NCBI RefSeq assembly: GCF_018760735.1 | Contig: NZ_JAHHZN010000001.1 | Span: 1-64,000, forward strand | Direction: 5' to 3' | DNA: 64,000 nucleotides | Origin: Hymenobacter piscis | GTDB taxonomy: Bacteria > Bacteroidota > Bacteroidia > Cytophagales > Hymenobacteraceae | In this document: positions 16,760 through 26,744 of the stretch, in pieces | How the letters are laid out: each line of letters begins with the position of its first letter | Position numbering within the stretch: position 1 is the first letter of the stretch | Position numbers and translations under genes: made by a program | Notes under the pieces: model-generated | What the model saw: the letters and a program-made list of their open reading frames with translations, nothing else | What the model was told of the DNA's origin: nothing | Database searches by the model: none

Positions 16760-17764
16760 CTATGCCTTTATTTTTAGCACCAGCTTACCAAACTGCAGCC
16801 CGTCGGCCATGCGGCGCAGAGCCTGTTCGCCCTCGCTCAGCGGAAAGGTCTCATCCACTACCGGTACCAGCTGGTGCTGCTCGAACAGCTCCACCATGTA
16901 TTTGAAGTCCTGCTCAGTGCCCATGGTGGAGCCCAGCAGCGAGAGTTGCTTCCAGAACACCTTGCGCGCGGCCAGCTCGGGCACGTCGCCCTGGGTAGCG
17001 CCGTAGAACACGATGCGGCCGCCGGGGGCCGCGGCGTCCACCAAATCGTTGAAGCCGCTTCCCCCGGCGCTGTCCACGATAACGTCGAAGCCGCCGCCGG
17101 CCTGCTTGGTGAGGGTGGCGGGCCACTTCTCGGTTTGGTAGCTGATACCACCCTTAGCTCCCAGCGCTACGGCCTGGGCAATCTTCTCCTCTGAGCTGGA
17201 GGTCACCCACACGTCGGCACCCACGGCCACGGCCATCTGCAGGGCCAGCAAAGCCACGCCCCCTCCCACCCCACTAATCAGCACCCGCTCGCCAGGCTGC
17301 AGTTGGGCCCGCGTGAAAACGGCCCGGTAGGCCGTAACGCCGCCCAGGGGCAGCGCGGCGGCCTGCTCGAAGCTCAGGTGGGCCGGTTTGGCCTGCACCG
17401 CGCCGGCGGGTACGCATACGTACTCGGCAAAGGTGCCGTCCTGGGGCAGGCCCAGAATCTGGAAGTCGCGGCCCTGGGCGGCGGGGTGGTCGCCCCAGTG
17501 CTGGCCGGGGTTGATGAGCACGGCCTGGCCCAGCAGCTCGGCAGCCACCCCTTCTCCCAGGGCCGTGACGGTGCCGGCCCCGTCGGAGCCCAGAATGATG
17601 GGGAATTTAAGACCGGCGTACTGACCCTTCTGAATCCAGACGTCGCGGTGATTGAGGGCGGCGGCGTGCAGCTGCACCTGCACCTGGCCGGCGGCGGGCT
17701 GGGGCGTGGCAACTTCCTGCAGGGCAATGGGCTGGTTGATACCGGTCAGAACGAGGGCTTGCAT
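16760..17764 (-). CDS. Zinc-free medium-chain NAD(P)H:quinone oxidoreductase-like dehydrogenase
   Basis: 334 residues of the MDR superfamily. The N-terminal GroES-like domain has LNHRDVWIQKG and PIILGSDGAG, where zinc-dependent alcohol dehydrogenases would have the catalytic Cys and GHE; both are absent, so this is the quinone-reductase type. The cofactor motif ISGVGGGVALLALQMA lies at about 165-180. The substrate is unknown. Its 5' flank is a 7x7-bp tandem repeat. Confidence 0.88.
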   Translation of the reverse strand: MQALVLTGINQPIALQEVATPQPAAGQVQVQLHAAALNHRDVWIQKGQYAGLKFPIILGSDGAGTVTALGEGVAAELLGQAVLINPGQHWGDHPAAQGRDFQILGLPQDGTFAEYVCVPAGAVQAKPAHLSFEQAAALPLGGVTAYRAVFTRAQLQPGERVLISGVGGGVALLALQMAVAVGADVWVTSSSEEKIAQAVALGAKGGISYQTEKWPATLTKQAGGGFDVIVDSAGGSGFNDLVDAAAPGGRIVFYGATQGDVPELAARKVFWKQLSLLGSTMGTEQDFKYMVELFEQHQLVPVVDETFPLSEGEQALRRMADGLQFGKLVLKIKA

Positions 17765-17767
17765 GAT

Positions 17768-17816
17768 GAGTAGGGAGTAGGGAGTAGGGAGTAGGGAGTA
17801 GGGAGTAGGGAGTAGG
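17768..17816. repeat. Tandem heptamer repeat (GAGTAGG)x7
   Basis: Seven perfect copies of GAGTAGG in a row immediately upstream of the MDR gene's ATG (minus strand at 17764). Unlike the other heptad arrays in this window, I see no complementary right arm nearby. Confidence 0.97.
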
Positions 17817-17884
17817 GAAGGAACGGGATTCGGCTGGTAACAGCTGGCGTAAAATGATAGTGCTGGTTAAAAATGATGGTGTAG

Positions 17885-18292
17885 TTACAGAAACCGGGCT
17901 TGCAGCTCGGGCGTGGGCAGCCAGCAGGCTTCCTGGCGCCCGAACCAGCGGTAACGGTTCCGGGCGATGAAGCGGTACCCGGCGTCGCGCAGGGGGCGCG
18001 GTAACCACTGGCCCACCCGGGCCAGGGCGGCCCACCGGCCGTTCAGGCGGGCCAGAATGCCCAGGGCCGCCGCCGAGTGCGTGTAAGGCCGTCCTTCGGC
18101 CACCAGCACCACCGAATCGGGTTCGGCGGGGGTGGGCAGGCCGTACTCGCGCAGCAGGGCCTGCCCTGCCTCCGACTGCAAAGCGGCAAACCGGAACCGG
18201 CCGGCCGCGTCGTGCTTAAGCACGAACTGCACGAACCCATTACAAAGGTTACACACGCCGTCGAAGAGAATAATGGACGGGGAAGCAGGCAT
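17885..18292 (-). CDS. DCC-family thiol-disulfide oxidoreductase-like protein (DUF393)
   Basis: 135 residues beginning MPASPSIILFDGVCNLCN. The DGxCxxC motif at about 11-16 defines the DCC family. The C-terminal half has RFIARNRYRWFG, also typical. The family is predicted to be redox-active but is not well characterised. It lies upstream of the MDR oxidoreductase on the same strand. Confidence 0.88.
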   Translation of the reverse strand: MPASPSIILFDGVCNLCNGFVQFVLKHDAAGRFRFAALQSEAGQALLREYGLPTPAEPDSVVLVAEGRPYTHSAAALGILARLNGRWAALARVGQWLPRPLRDAGYRFIARNRYRWFGRQEACWLPTPELQARFL

Positions 18293-18366
18293 GGGTGGCG
18301 GCGCGAAGGGTTCGGGTACAGGACTGCTTGACGGAGCGGATTGTTTCGGGGGCCGCGGCTGGCGGG

Positions 18367-19131
18367 CTATTCCAGGCTGCTGCCTTCCACGGGTAGCAGG
18401 TCGCAGTACCAGAAACCGGTATCGAAGGGCGACGGGGCGGCGTCGGTTTCATCAGCGGCGGGCGGGCATACGGCGGCGCTGCTGGCCGGGGCCGCGTAGG
18501 TGCGGCGTACGATTTCGCCGCGGCGGAACGGGATGGGGTGGCTGAAATAGGGCGCGTCGAAGACGAAGGTGTGGTACTCGCCGTTTTCGCCGCAGGAGTC
18601 CACGCCGGGCGGCAGGTCGCGCAGAAACTCGGCGTTCAGCTCGCGGCCGCAGAAGCTCTGGTCGAGGTACTTCTCGTTCACGCACACGACCACGGCCCGG
18701 AAGCCCAGGCCGAGATACTCGCGCAGCAGCTCGGCGTTGGGGCGCTGCCAGAGCGGAAATACGGCTTGCAGACCCACCTGTGCCAGCTGCTGCTCCCGGT
18801 AGCGGCGCAAATCCTCCAGGTAAATATCCCCGAAAATAGCCCGCTCAATGCCCTGGGCCTGCAGGGGCGCCAGCGTGGCGCGCATGAGCTGCTCGTACTC
18901 GGCCATATCGGGCATTTCGGGCAGCTCCAGGCGGGTGAGCGGCAGGCCGATGCGCCGGGCCTGCTCCTCAAGCAGCGCTATGCGCACTCCGTGCATGGAC
19001 ACGCGGCCGTAGTGGGCATTAATGCTGGTGAGCAGATCGGTAACGCGCAGGGCGGGGTCGCGGAGGGCGTGGTAGAGGGCCAGGGCCGAATCTTTGCCGC
19101 CGCTCCAGTTCATCAGGGCCGGGGTGGACAT
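18367..19131 (-). CDS. Diphthine-ammonia-ligase-like ATP pyrophosphatase (Dph6/COG2102)
   Basis: 254 residues of the adenine-nucleotide alpha-hydrolase fold. The PP-loop SGGKDSALALYHAL is at about 10-23 and CGENGEYHTF lies near 180. In eukaryotes Dph6 amidates diphthine, but bacteria lack that substrate, so the bacterial role is unknown (COG2102 proteins have been linked to B12-related functions). The ATG lies 4 nt from a perfect -7 box. It is the first of three minus-strand genes. Confidence 0.85.
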   Translation of the reverse strand: MSTPALMNWSGGKDSALALYHALRDPALRVTDLLTSINAHYGRVSMHGVRIALLEEQARRIGLPLTRLELPEMPDMAEYEQLMRATLAPLQAQGIERAIFGDIYLEDLRRYREQQLAQVGLQAVFPLWQRPNAELLREYLGLGFRAVVVCVNEKYLDQSFCGRELNAEFLRDLPPGVDSCGENGEYHTFVFDAPYFSHPIPFRRGEIVRRTYAAPASSAAVCPPAADETDAAPSPFDTGFWYCDLLPVEGSSLE

Positions 19132-19135
19132 GGGC

Positions 19136-19143
19136 CAAAGGTA
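19136..19143 (-). promoter_or_regulatory. -7 box of the Dph6-like gene
   Basis: TACCTTTG on the minus strand, only 4 nt from the ATG at 19131. It predicts a leaderless transcript. Confidence 0.55.
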
Positions 19144-19196
19144 ACCCGGCCGGGCAAGCAGACAAACGCCCCGGGCGCAACCACCGCCCCGCCCGG

Positions 19197-19204
19197 TACG
19201 TTTG
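19197..19204 (+). promoter_or_regulatory. -7 box upstream of the small lipoprotein gene
   Basis: TACGTTTG matches TAnnTTTG, 57 nt before the ATG at 19262. No clear -33 TTG. Confidence 0.35.
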
Positions 19205-19261
19205 CCGAGAAACTATTCGTAATCGGTTCCTTTTCTCTCAGTCCGCCATTCCAACTTCGCC

Positions 19262-19570
19262 ATGAAACGTTTTCTTTCCCTGAGCCTGCTGGCCGCCCTC
19301 ACCGCCTGCCTCACCGCCTGCGACTACAACAACACCCCCGGCAAAGACCCCCAGGCCAGCCAGGACTTTACCAACGCCCCCGACGCTACGGCCACCGAAA
19401 CTGACCTCGACAGCATTAGCGGCAACCAGGATGCCTACACGCCCATCGGCAAGGGCTCGGCCGCCGACCAGCGCACGTCGCCCGATACGACCCTGAATGC
19501 CGGTACCTCGCCAACGACCACCATGCCCCAGACCAACCCGGAGGTGAAAGCCAGCACCCGCGAAGAGTAA
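19262..19570 (+). CDS. Small low-complexity lipoprotein, unknown function
   Basis: 102 residues. The signal MKRFLSLSLLAALTAC is followed by LTAC, so the lipidated cysteine is either Cys16 or Cys20. The rest is rich in Thr, Ser, Asp, Asn and Pro (TNAPDATATETDLDS, SPTTTMPQTNP), like a disordered surface-exposed tail. I do not recognise the family. Confidence 0.75.
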   Translation: MKRFLSLSLLAALTACLTACDYNNTPGKDPQASQDFTNAPDATATETDLDSISGNQDAYTPIGKGSAADQRTSPDTTLNAGTSPTTTMPQTNPEVKASTREE

Positions 19571-19641
19571 CTACTGGCCCCTGCGGCCTCCCCACCCGGG
19601 TTTTCCCGGTTCCGCCCCTGCTACCTGCCCTTTTCTTCCAC

Positions 19642-19678
19642 CACAACGCCCCGCCGGACTATCCGGCGGGGCGTTGTG
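19642..19678. terminator. Bidirectional hairpin
   Basis: Perfect 17-bp arms (19642-19658 / 19662-19678) with a 3-nt loop between two convergent genes. There is no long T-run, so the termination strength is uncertain. Confidence 0.65.
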
Positions 19679-19724
19679 CGTGTAGCGGCCTGGGCCAATT
19701 GTGCGGAGGATGCTTCCTTTATAA

Positions 19725-20234
19725 CTATAACGCCCAGCGGCGCGACTCCGGCTCGCCCGCGTGAGTGCCCTTGGTGAGAGCCAGCCCGGAACCCATTGTC
19801 AGCAGGTCCTCCAGGCCGCCCACCAGTTGTCCTGGCAGCCCCGATTGCAGGGTAGCCTGTTTGCGCAGAAAGAAGCTCAGATACGACCCCGCCACGGCGG
19901 CCAGACCGCCCAGCACGGCCCCATTCAGAGTTTTATCGTGATTGACTTTGAAGAGCGTGGCCCCAACCAGGGCCCCGGCGGCGGCCCGGCCCAGCAGGGC
20001 AGTGGGCGAAATGCGGTCGGGCATCTGCGGGAGTTTGTCGCTCACCATTTCGCCGGCGGCCAGCATTTTCAGGCCGTGGGCCACCCAGGGCTTTTGCAGG
20101 TAACCCAGCGGGGAGCCCGCCAATGCCTGCGGATGGTAGGTGAGCAGGTTGCTGCTGAGCAGCGCGGGAGCCGTCATGCTGCGGAAGCCGGCCAGGGCAC
20201 CCAGGCCCACGGTTTGCCAGTGATGTTTCGTCAT
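19725..20234 (-). CDS. DUF4126-type membrane protein
   Basis: 169 residues with several hydrophobic segments. The motifs AGFRSMTAPALLS near the N-terminus and KLPQMPDRISPTALLGRAAAGALVGA in the middle are as in DUF4126 proteins. A Gly/Ala-rich helix GAVLGGLAAVAGSYLSFFLRK follows. Function unknown; it is probably an inner-membrane protein. Starts MTKHHWQTVG. Confidence 0.75.
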   Translation of the reverse strand: MTKHHWQTVGLGALAGFRSMTAPALLSSNLLTYHPQALAGSPLGYLQKPWVAHGLKMLAAGEMVSDKLPQMPDRISPTALLGRAAAGALVGATLFKVNHDKTLNGAVLGGLAAVAGSYLSFFLRKQATLQSGLPGQLVGGLEDLLTMGSGLALTKGTHAGEPESRRWAL

Positions 20235-20636
20235 GGTCAGAAAGGATGGATAGGAAGAAGGTATGCAGGCCGTCTAACGGATTACGGCCGCCTGCGGCCG
20301 AATCAGGTTACCTGCGCCAGATTTGGGGCGCCTTACATAGTACAGTCGAGTTTGATGCTAATAATGCAATACAACCGTCAGTTACTTGCTATTTCGCCAG
20401 CCTGTTGGTGCTGCAGCGGTGGCCGACCTGCCACAAACCATGCGTTTCGGAAAATGATGCTTGCATACCATCATAAAATAGCTATTTTATAGTACAAATA
20501 GCTGTAAAACAGCAAGATGAGCCAATGTTTCCTAAACGTTATCAAATTGTTATGCAAGCCTACTTCATGATTTGATCATCTACTTTCGCGCTGAAATTCC
20601 GGGGAGTTGCTCCGGATAAATAAAAAAGCCCCCTTT
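20235..20636. other. A/T-rich intergenic region upstream of the Oar-like receptor
   Basis: About 400 bases without a supported gene. The second half is markedly A/T-rich with short inverted repeats (AAATAGCTATTTTATAG). A sequence close to a -7 box (TACTTTCG) occurs about 50 nt before the receptor ATG. I looked for a cobalamin-type riboswitch and found no convincing conserved core. Confidence 0.5.
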
Positions 20637-23600
20637 ATGAAAAACAGAATTGTACTGTTTTTGCTGCTCGGCTTTGTGCTTTTCACGAGCGGAAATTTTG
20701 CCCTGGCCCAGGGCGTCACAACGGCCGCCATGCGCGGGCTGGTGCTGGATGCGCAGGGTCAGCCCCTGCCCGGTGCTACCGTGGTAGCCACCCACCTGCC
20801 CACCGGCACCCAGTACGGCACCGCCACCCGCGACAATGGGCAGTACGACCTGCTGAACCTGCGCGTGGGCGGCCCTTACGAGCTGAAAGTGTCCTTCGTG
20901 GGCTCCCAGACCTACACGGCCACTGGTATTCAGCTGGTGCTGGGTAAAACCTACGAGAGCCGCGTGCAGCTCACCGACGGCACCCAGGCCCTGGGCGAAG
21001 TGGTGGTGAAAGGCAACCGCGACGGTCAGATCAACAAGGACCGCACCGGCGCTTCCACCAACATCAACAACGCCACCATCCGCACGCTGCCCACCATCAG
21101 CCGCTCCCAGGAGGATTTCACCCGCCTCACGCCCCAGAGCAGCGGCCTGAGCTTTGGCGGGCGCAATACGCTCTACAACAACTTCTCGCTCGACGGCTCC
21201 ATCTTCAACAACTCCTTCGGCCTCGACGCGCCCACCCCGGGCGGGCAGACGGGTTCACAGCCGGTTTCGCTGGATGCCATTGAGCAGCTGGAAGTAAGCC
21301 TGGCCCCCTACGACGTGCGCCAGGGCGGCTTTACGGGCGCCGGCGTGAATGCCGTGACCAAGAGCGGCACCAACGCCTTCAAAGGCACCGTGTACACCTA
21401 CCTGCGCAACGAAAAACTCATCGGCGAGAAAGTGGGCGACGCCCGCATTACCAATCCTGACCTGCAGTTCAACCAAACCGGCTTCTCGCTGGGCGGGCCC
21501 GTGATTCAGAACAAGCTGTTCTTCTTCACCAACGCCGAGCGGACCCGCCGCGACGACCCGGCCCTCACCTTCCGCCCCGCCACCAGCGCCGCCGAAGCCC
21601 AGGCCGCCCTCAACGGCCAGGCCCCGGGCGTGAGCCGGGTGCTGGAATCGGACCTGATCAGCATCCGCCAGCGCCTGCTGGACGTGTACGGCTACGACCC
21701 GGGCCAGTACCGCGACTACACCTACCGCACCAGCAACGACAAGTTCCTGGCCAAGCTCGACTGGAACATCAACGCCAAAAACACCTTCTCGCTGCGCTAC
21801 AACTACCTCAACAGCTTCCGCGAGCAGGGCCCCCACCCCATTGCCATTGCGCCCTCGTCGCGGGTGCAGGGCGTGAACACGCTGCAGTATGCCAACTCGG
21901 GCTACACCATCCACAACAACCTCAACTCGGTGGTGGGCGAACTCAACTCCCGCTTCGGGGAGAAGTTCAGCAACAAGGCCCAGCTGAGCTTCTCGGCTTT
22001 CCGCGACTTCCGCGAGCTGCCCGACGCCAAGCTGTTCCCGCAGATTGACATCACCAAGAACGGCACCACTTACGTGAGCGTGGGCACCGAGCAGTTTTCG
22101 GCCGAAAACCGCCTGGATCAGAACATCACCCAGTTCACGGACAACCTGAGCTACTTTGCCGGAGCCCACGTGCTCACGGCCGGCCTGACCTACGAGCGGT
22201 TTGCCTTCGTGAATGCCTTTAACCTGCAGCGCTTCGGTTACCCCTTCTTCGGGGGCCTGGATGTAGACCGCTTCTTTGAAGTGACAGACCGCAACAACCC
22301 CGATTTCGTGGACCTGAATGCCATTGCCGCGGCCGGCGGCCAGGCCCGCATCAAGTCGGTGGATGTGAACGTGGCCCAGTTGGGCCTCTACCTGCAGGAT
22401 GAATGGACGGTGACGCCGGCCTTCAAGCTGACGCTGGGCGTGCGCGCCGACGCGCCGATTTACAACACCAACGTGCCCCAGAACCCGCAGATTGCCGCCG
22501 CGCCCCTGCTCGACGCCAATGGCAACTCCGCCCAAGTGGACGTGACGCGCTTTCCGAAGGCCACCCCGCTCTGGTCGCCGCGCCTGGGCTTCAACTACTC
22601 CGTGGAAGGTGACTACACGACCCAGCTGCGGGGCGGCACGGGCATTTTCACGGGCCGCATCCCCTTCGTCTGGATCAGCAACCAGGCGTCCAACTCGCAG
22701 TTCGACCCCGGCTACACGTTCCAGATCAACGGCACCAGCCGCGACTTCAAGTTCCCGCAGGTGTGGCGCTCCAACCTGGCCCTCGACCAGGAGCTGCCCG
22801 GCGGCGTGGTAGCCACCCTCGAAGGCATTTACACCAAGGACCTGAACGCGGCCATTCACCGCAACTACAACCTGGTGACGCCTACCGAGCGCGCCGCCGG
22901 CGCCGATGACCGCCTGATTTACCCGGCCGCCGGACCGCGCATCACGCCCGGCTTCACCGGCCCCGATGGCGGCTTCAGCTTCCTGGATGCCGGGGTTATC
23001 GTGCTTGAAAACACCCGCAAAGGCTACCAGTATTCGCTCACGGGCCAGCTGAAGAAGGATTTCCGCAACGGCCTCTACGTTACCACTGCCTACACCTACT
23101 CGCGGGCCAAGGACGTGACATCGAACCCCGGAGAAATTGCCGCCGATGCCTTCCAGCGCAACCCCGTGGTGGGCAACGCCAACAATCCCCAGCTGGCTTT
23201 CAGCGACTTTGGCCTGCAGCACCGCATCATCGGGGCGGCCGGTAAGCGCTTCGCCTACGCCGATGAGAAGCTGGCCACGACCATCAGCTTCTTCTTCGAG
23301 GCTGCCCAGGGCAACCGCTTCACTTACACCTACGCCGGCGACATGAACCGCGACGGTATTTTCGGCAACGACCTGGTGTTCGTGCCCGCTTCCCAGGACC
23401 AGATCCGCCTCGTGGACTACACCAACGCCGCCGGCACCGTAGTTTCGGCCGACCAGCAGTGGCAGCAGCTCAACGCCTACATCGGCCAAGACAAGTACCT
23501 GAGCAGCCGCCGCGGCCAGTACGCCGAGCGTAACGGTAACCTGAGCCCCTGGTACACCCAGCTCGACATGAAGCTGCTCCAGGATTTCTCGCTGCTGGCC

Positions 23601-23837
23601 GGCGACAAGAAGCACACCTTCCAGCTCAGCTTCGACATCCAGAACCTGGGCAACCTGATCAGCTCCGACTGGGGCGTGCGCCAGACGGTGGCCAACAACC
23701 GCCCCATTGAGTTTGTGGGCTACCAGGGCACGGTGCCCACCTACCAGTTCCGCGGCGGCAACCAGACCTTCCTCAACAACACCAACCTCGACAGCCGCTG
23801 GCGCGCCCAGATTGGCCTGCGCTACATCCTGGACTAG
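20637..23837 (+). CDS. Oar-like TonB-dependent outer-membrane receptor
   Basis: 1066 residues. The signal peptide MKNRIVLFLLLGFVLFTSG is followed by a carboxypeptidase-regulatory-like domain (MRGLVLDAQGQPLPGATVVATHLPTG). Next is a plug domain with SQEDFTRLTPQSSGLSFGGRN and NAVTKSGTN, then a long barrel ending in RWRAQIGLRYILD with the terminal aromatic-rich strand. The motifs match Oar-type TonB-dependent transporters rather than SusC; no SusD gene is adjacent. The substrate is unknown. I chose the ATG at 20637 because it gives a clean signal peptide. Confidence 0.92.
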   Translation: MKNRIVLFLLLGFVLFTSGNFALAQGVTTAAMRGLVLDAQGQPLPGATVVATHLPTGTQYGTATRDNGQYDLLNLRVGGPYELKVSFVGSQTYTATGIQLVLGKTYESRVQLTDGTQALGEVVVKGNRDGQINKDRTGASTNINNATIRTLPTISRSQEDFTRLTPQSSGLSFGGRNTLYNNFSLDGSIFNNSFGLDAPTPGGQTGSQPVSLDAIEQLEVSLAPYDVRQGGFTGAGVNAVTKSGTNAFKGTVYTYLRNEKLIGEKVGDARITNPDLQFNQTGFSLGGPVIQNKLFFFTNAERTRRDDPALTFRPATSAAEAQAALNGQAPGVSRVLESDLISIRQRLLDVYGYDPGQYRDYTYRTSNDKFLAKLDWNINAKNTFSLRYNYLNSFREQGPHPIAIAPSSRVQGVNTLQYANSGYTIHNNLNSVVGELNSRFGEKFSNKAQLSFSAFRDFRELPDAKLFPQIDITKNGTTYVSVGTEQFSAENRLDQNITQFTDNLSYFAGAHVLTAGLTYERFAFVNAFNLQRFGYPFFGGLDVDRFFEVTDRNNPDFVDLNAIAAAGGQARIKSVDVNVAQLGLYLQDEWTVTPAFKLTLGVRADAPIYNTNVPQNPQIAAAPLLDANGNSAQVDVTRFPKATPLWSPRLGFNYSVEGDYTTQLRGGTGIFTGRIPFVWISNQASNSQFDPGYTFQINGTSRDFKFPQVWRSNLALDQELPGGVVATLEGIYTKDLNAAIHRNYNLVTPTERAAGADDRLIYPAAGPRITPGFTGPDGGFSFLDAGVIVLENTRKGYQYSLTGQLKKDFRNGLYVTTAYTYSRAKDVTSNPGEIAADAFQRNPVVGNANNPQLAFSDFGLQHRIIGAAGKRFAYADEKLATTISFFFEAAQGNRFTYTYAGDMNRDGIFGNDLVFVPASQDQIRLVDYTNAAGTVVSADQQWQQLNAYIGQDKYLSSRRGQYAERNGNLSPWYTQLDMKLLQDFSLLAGDKKHTFQLSFDIQNLGNLISSDWGVRQTVANNRPIEFVGYQGTVPTYQFRGGNQTFLNNTNLDSRWRAQIGLRYILD

Positions 23838-23882
23838 GTACTCTGGCTGGTAGCTGGTAGCTATCGGCTGGCAGCCTGTCTC

Positions 23883-23925
23883 CATCAAAAAGCCCCGAAG
23901 CACGCTGCTTCGGGGCTTTTTGATG
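23883..23925. terminator. Bidirectional terminator
   Basis: Perfect 20-bp arms containing AAAAAGCCCCGAAG with a 3-nt loop, between the convergent receptor and DUF885 genes. Just upstream (23845-23872) is a short heptad tract with GCTGGTA words. Confidence 0.92.
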
Positions 23926-23994
23926 TTTTCCGATTAGTTGAGATACGGATGCTTCGGGGCAGCTGCCTGCACATGGCTCACGGCTATTGCGCTC

Positions 23995-25848
23995 CTACTT
24001 CTCGCTGGCAGCCCAAGTATCCATTTTACGTTCGAGCACGGCCAAGGGCATCACGCCGTCGCGCAGAAGCTCGTCGTGGAAGTCGCTCAGGTGGAAGTGG
24101 GCGCGATTCTGGCCGGCGTACTGCTCGCGCAGGCGGTTGGCGTTGCCGCCGAGCTGCTGCTCGTACTTCTGGCGCAGCTCCCGGATTCTGAGGGCTCCGA
24201 TTTTATAGCTCAGCGCCTGGCCCGGAATGGCCATGTAGCGCTCAATCTCGGCCGTGGCGCCTTCCTCGCTGATGGCCTCGTTGGCCATCATGTACTTAAT
24301 GGCTTCTTCGCGGCTCATGTTCTTGGTGTGCATGGCCACGTCCACCACCAGGCGCACGGCGCGGTGCATTTCGTCGCCGAGGGCACCCATGTACTGGTAG
24401 GGGTCCTGGTAGAGGCCGAGCTCCTTGCCCAGGCTTTCGGAATACAGGGCCCAGCCTTCGCCCATGGCCCCGTACCAGGCAAAGCGCCGGAACTTGGGCA
24501 GGTCGGTGTTTTCCTGCTGGAGCGAAATCTGGTAGTGGTGGCCCGGAATGGCCTCGTGCAGGAACAGCGACTCCATGCCCGAGGTCACGTTGAACTTGGT
24601 GGCGTCCAGAATCGGGATGTAGAAGATGCCGGGGCGGGAGCCGTCGGGGCTGCCCTGGTTGTACTCGGCCGAAGCGGAGGCGGCCCGGAAGTCCTCGGTC
24701 TGGCGGATTTCAAACGGCGTTTTGGGCACCCGGCCGAACATCGTTTTCAGGTTGGGCTCCATGCGGGTCTGAATGGCGCGGAAAGCGTTCAGCACCTCGG
24801 CGGGCGTTTTGTAGGGCATCAGCTTGGGGTCGGTTTTGAGGCTCTCGAAGAAAGCCTTCAAACTGCCCTTGAAGCCGACCTGCTGCTTCACCTTCTCCAT
24901 TTCCTGCCGGATGCGGGCCACTTCCTGGCGGCCGGTCTGGTAGATTTCCTCCGGCGTTTTGTCGGTGGTCGTCCAGGTCTTCACGTAGTATTTATACAGC
25001 GCGGGGCCGCCCGGAATGGCCGCAACACCAGTGCTGGGACGCGCTTTGGGCAGGTATTCGGTTTCGAGGAAGTCGCCCAGCTTCTTGTAGGCCGGCACCA
25101 GTTCGGTCAGGATGGCCTGCTGGTAGGCCTTGGTCAGGCGCTCCTTGTCGGCGGCGGCCATGTCGGCGGGCAGCTTCGTGATGGGGCCGTAGAACAGGCT
25201 CTTGGTGGCGTCCGGGGTTTCCATGGCCCGCATCTGCGGAATCATTTTCACCACCAGGGCCCGGGGCAGCACCACGCCGGCCTTCATGCCCTGGCGGAAG
25301 TTGCTGATGGCCGTATCGGCCCACACCGAGAACCCGCGCACCCGGCCCAGCCAGTTGTCGTAGTCCTGGGCCGTTTTGAAGGGCTGCACGCCCTCACCCG
25401 AGCCGTACTGGCCCATGGAAATCGGCAGGCCCCAGAACTGCTGGAAGGGCATCATCCAGGTGTTGAGCTTCAGGCCTTCGAGCTTGTTTTGGAGGTCGTA
25501 CTCGAAGATGTCGTAGCTGGTTTTGTCGTTGGCCGAGAGCTCCTCGCGCTTGAATTTGTGCAGGCCGTCGAGGTACTTCTGGTAGAAGCCGCGCAGCTGC
25601 TCGCGGAAGGCGCGGGTGCCGTCGTTGGGCAGCTGGTCGTTGAAGCGGTTGTCGCCCTGGGTCGTGGCTTCGAGCGGAAACAGGCGGGCGTTTTCCTCCC
25701 AGTAGTAGTCGAACAGGGTGCTCAGGTCCTGCACGTTGGTCAGGTTCGGCACGGTGTAGCCGGCGGCGTTTTCATCGGCCGGTTTCTGCTGGTTGCAGCC
25801 CGCCAGCAGCGCGCCGGCCAGCAAGCTGGAGAGTACAATTTTCTTCAT
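23995..25848 (-). CDS. DUF885-family lipoprotein, probable metallopeptidase
   Basis: 617 residues with lipobox [10 protein letters not shown] at the end of the signal. The DUF885 hallmark [10 protein letters not shown] (zinc-binding-like HExxxxxHH) is at about 460, followed by [11 protein letters not shown]. Members resemble M32-like metallopeptidases, but the substrate is unknown. I chose the ATG at 25848, which gives the short signal [10 protein letters not shown]; an upstream in-frame ATG at 25884 lies in a CGGATT-repeat tract. Confidence 0.9.
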   Translation of the reverse strand: MKKIVLSSLLAGALLAGCNQQKPADENAAGYTVPNLTNVQDLSTLFDYYWEENARLFPLEATTQGDNRFNDQLPNDGTRAFREQLRGFYQKYLDGLHKFKREELSANDKTSYDIFEYDLQNKLEGLKLNTWMMPFQQFWGLPISMGQYGSGEGVQPFKTAQDYDNWLGRVRGFSVWADTAISNFRQGMKAGVVLPRALVVKMIPQMRAMETPDATKSLFYGPITKLPADMAAADKERLTKAYQQAILTELVPAYKKLGDFLETEYLPKARPSTGVAAIPGGPALYKYYVKTWTTTDKTPEEIYQTGRQEVARIRQEMEKVKQQVGFKGSLKAFFESLKTDPKLMPYKTPAEVLNAFRAIQTRMEPNLKTMFGRVPKTPFEIRQTEDFRAASASAEYNQGSPDGSRPGIFYIPILDATKFNVTSGMESLFLHEAIPGHHYQISLQQENTDLPKFRRFAWYGAMGEGWALYSESLGKELGLYQDPYQYMGALGDEMHRAVRLVVDVAMHTKNMSREEAIKYMMANEAISEEGATAEIERYMAIPGQALSYKIGALRIRELRQKYEQQLGGNANRLREQYAGQNRAHFHLSDFHDELLRDGVMPLAVLERKMDTWAASEK

Positions 25849-26020
25849 GGGAGCACGGATTAGCGCGGATTTAGACGGATTCAACGAATTTGCGGCACGG
25901 GGCCGCTCAAGGGCCGGAAAGGTAAGCAGAACTGGCTTTCTGCACCCGGCCGATTTTGCACGTGAGCCAACCTTTGCGCGGCGGCCGGGTTATAGGGGCT
26001 TACTCAACCAAACTCTCCTC

Positions 26021-26740
26021 ATGGAAAACTTGACCGGCAAAACCGCCCTCGTAACGGGCGCAGGTAAAGGCATCGGGCGCGCTATTGCCGTGGCCCTGGC
26101 CCAGGAAGGCGTGCGCGTGGCCCTGCTGGCCCGCACCGAAAAAGACCTGCGGGCCGTAGCCCAGGAAATCGAAAAGCTCGGTGGCCCCGCCGCCGTGGTA
26201 GTCACGGCCGACGTGGCCGACCGCGCCGACGTGGAAAAGGCCGTCAGCACGGTCCTCGGCGAGCTGGGCACCATCGATATTCTCATCAACAACGCCGGCA
26301 TTGGCACTTTCGCCAAAATCCTGGACATGGAGCCGGCCGAGTGGGAGAAAATCATTCAGGTGAACCTGCTGGGCGCTTACTACACCACCCGCGCCGTGCT
26401 GCCCCAGATGGTGGAGCGCCAGACCGGCGACATCATCAACGTGGCTTCCACGGCCGGCCTGCGGGCCTCGGCGGGCGGCAGCGCCTATAGCGCCTCCAAG
26501 TTCGCGCTGCTGGGCTTCACCGAGTCCTTGATGCAGGAGGTGCGCAAGCAGAACATCCGCGTCTCGGCCCTCACGCCCAGCACCGTAGCCACCGAGCTGG
26601 CCACCAGCAACAACCTCACCGACGGCAACCCCGACAAAGTGATGCAGCCCGAAGACCTGGCCGAAATCGTTATCAGCCAGCTCAGGCTTAACCGCCGCAT
26701 CTTCATCAAGGAAGCCAGCATGTGGAGCACGAATCCTTGA
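26021..26740 (+). CDS. SDR-family oxidoreductase (3-oxoacyl-ACP-reductase-like)
   Basis: 239 residues of the classical short-chain dehydrogenase fold. The cofactor motif TGAGKGIG is at about 12-19, NNAG at about 90, the catalytic serine in NVASTAG and YSASK with the active-site Tyr and Lys near 155. Substrate specificity cannot be read. The ATG at 26021 ([10 protein letters not shown]) is the natural family start. It is followed directly by the nested palindrome at 26745-26937. Confidence 0.92.
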   Translation: MENLTGKTALVTGAGKGIGRAIAVALAQEGVRVALLARTEKDLRAVAQEIEKLGGPAAVVVTADVADRADVEKAVSTVLGELGTIDILINNAGIGTFAKILDMEPAEWEKIIQVNLLGAYYTTRAVLPQMVERQTGDIINVASTAGLRASAGGSAYSASKFALLGFTESLMQEVRKQNIRVSALTPSTVATELATSNNLTDGNPDKVMQPEDLAEIVISQLRLNRRIFIKEASMWSTNP

Positions 26741-26744
26741 TTTA

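Noticed and set aside
17768..17816. CRISPR-like array
   Set aside because: A 7-bp unit with no spacers; it is a simple tandem repeat.
20235..20636. Possible cobalamin riboswitch before the TonB-dependent receptor
   Set aside because: No recognisable B12-box or conserved core; the region is simply A/T-rich.
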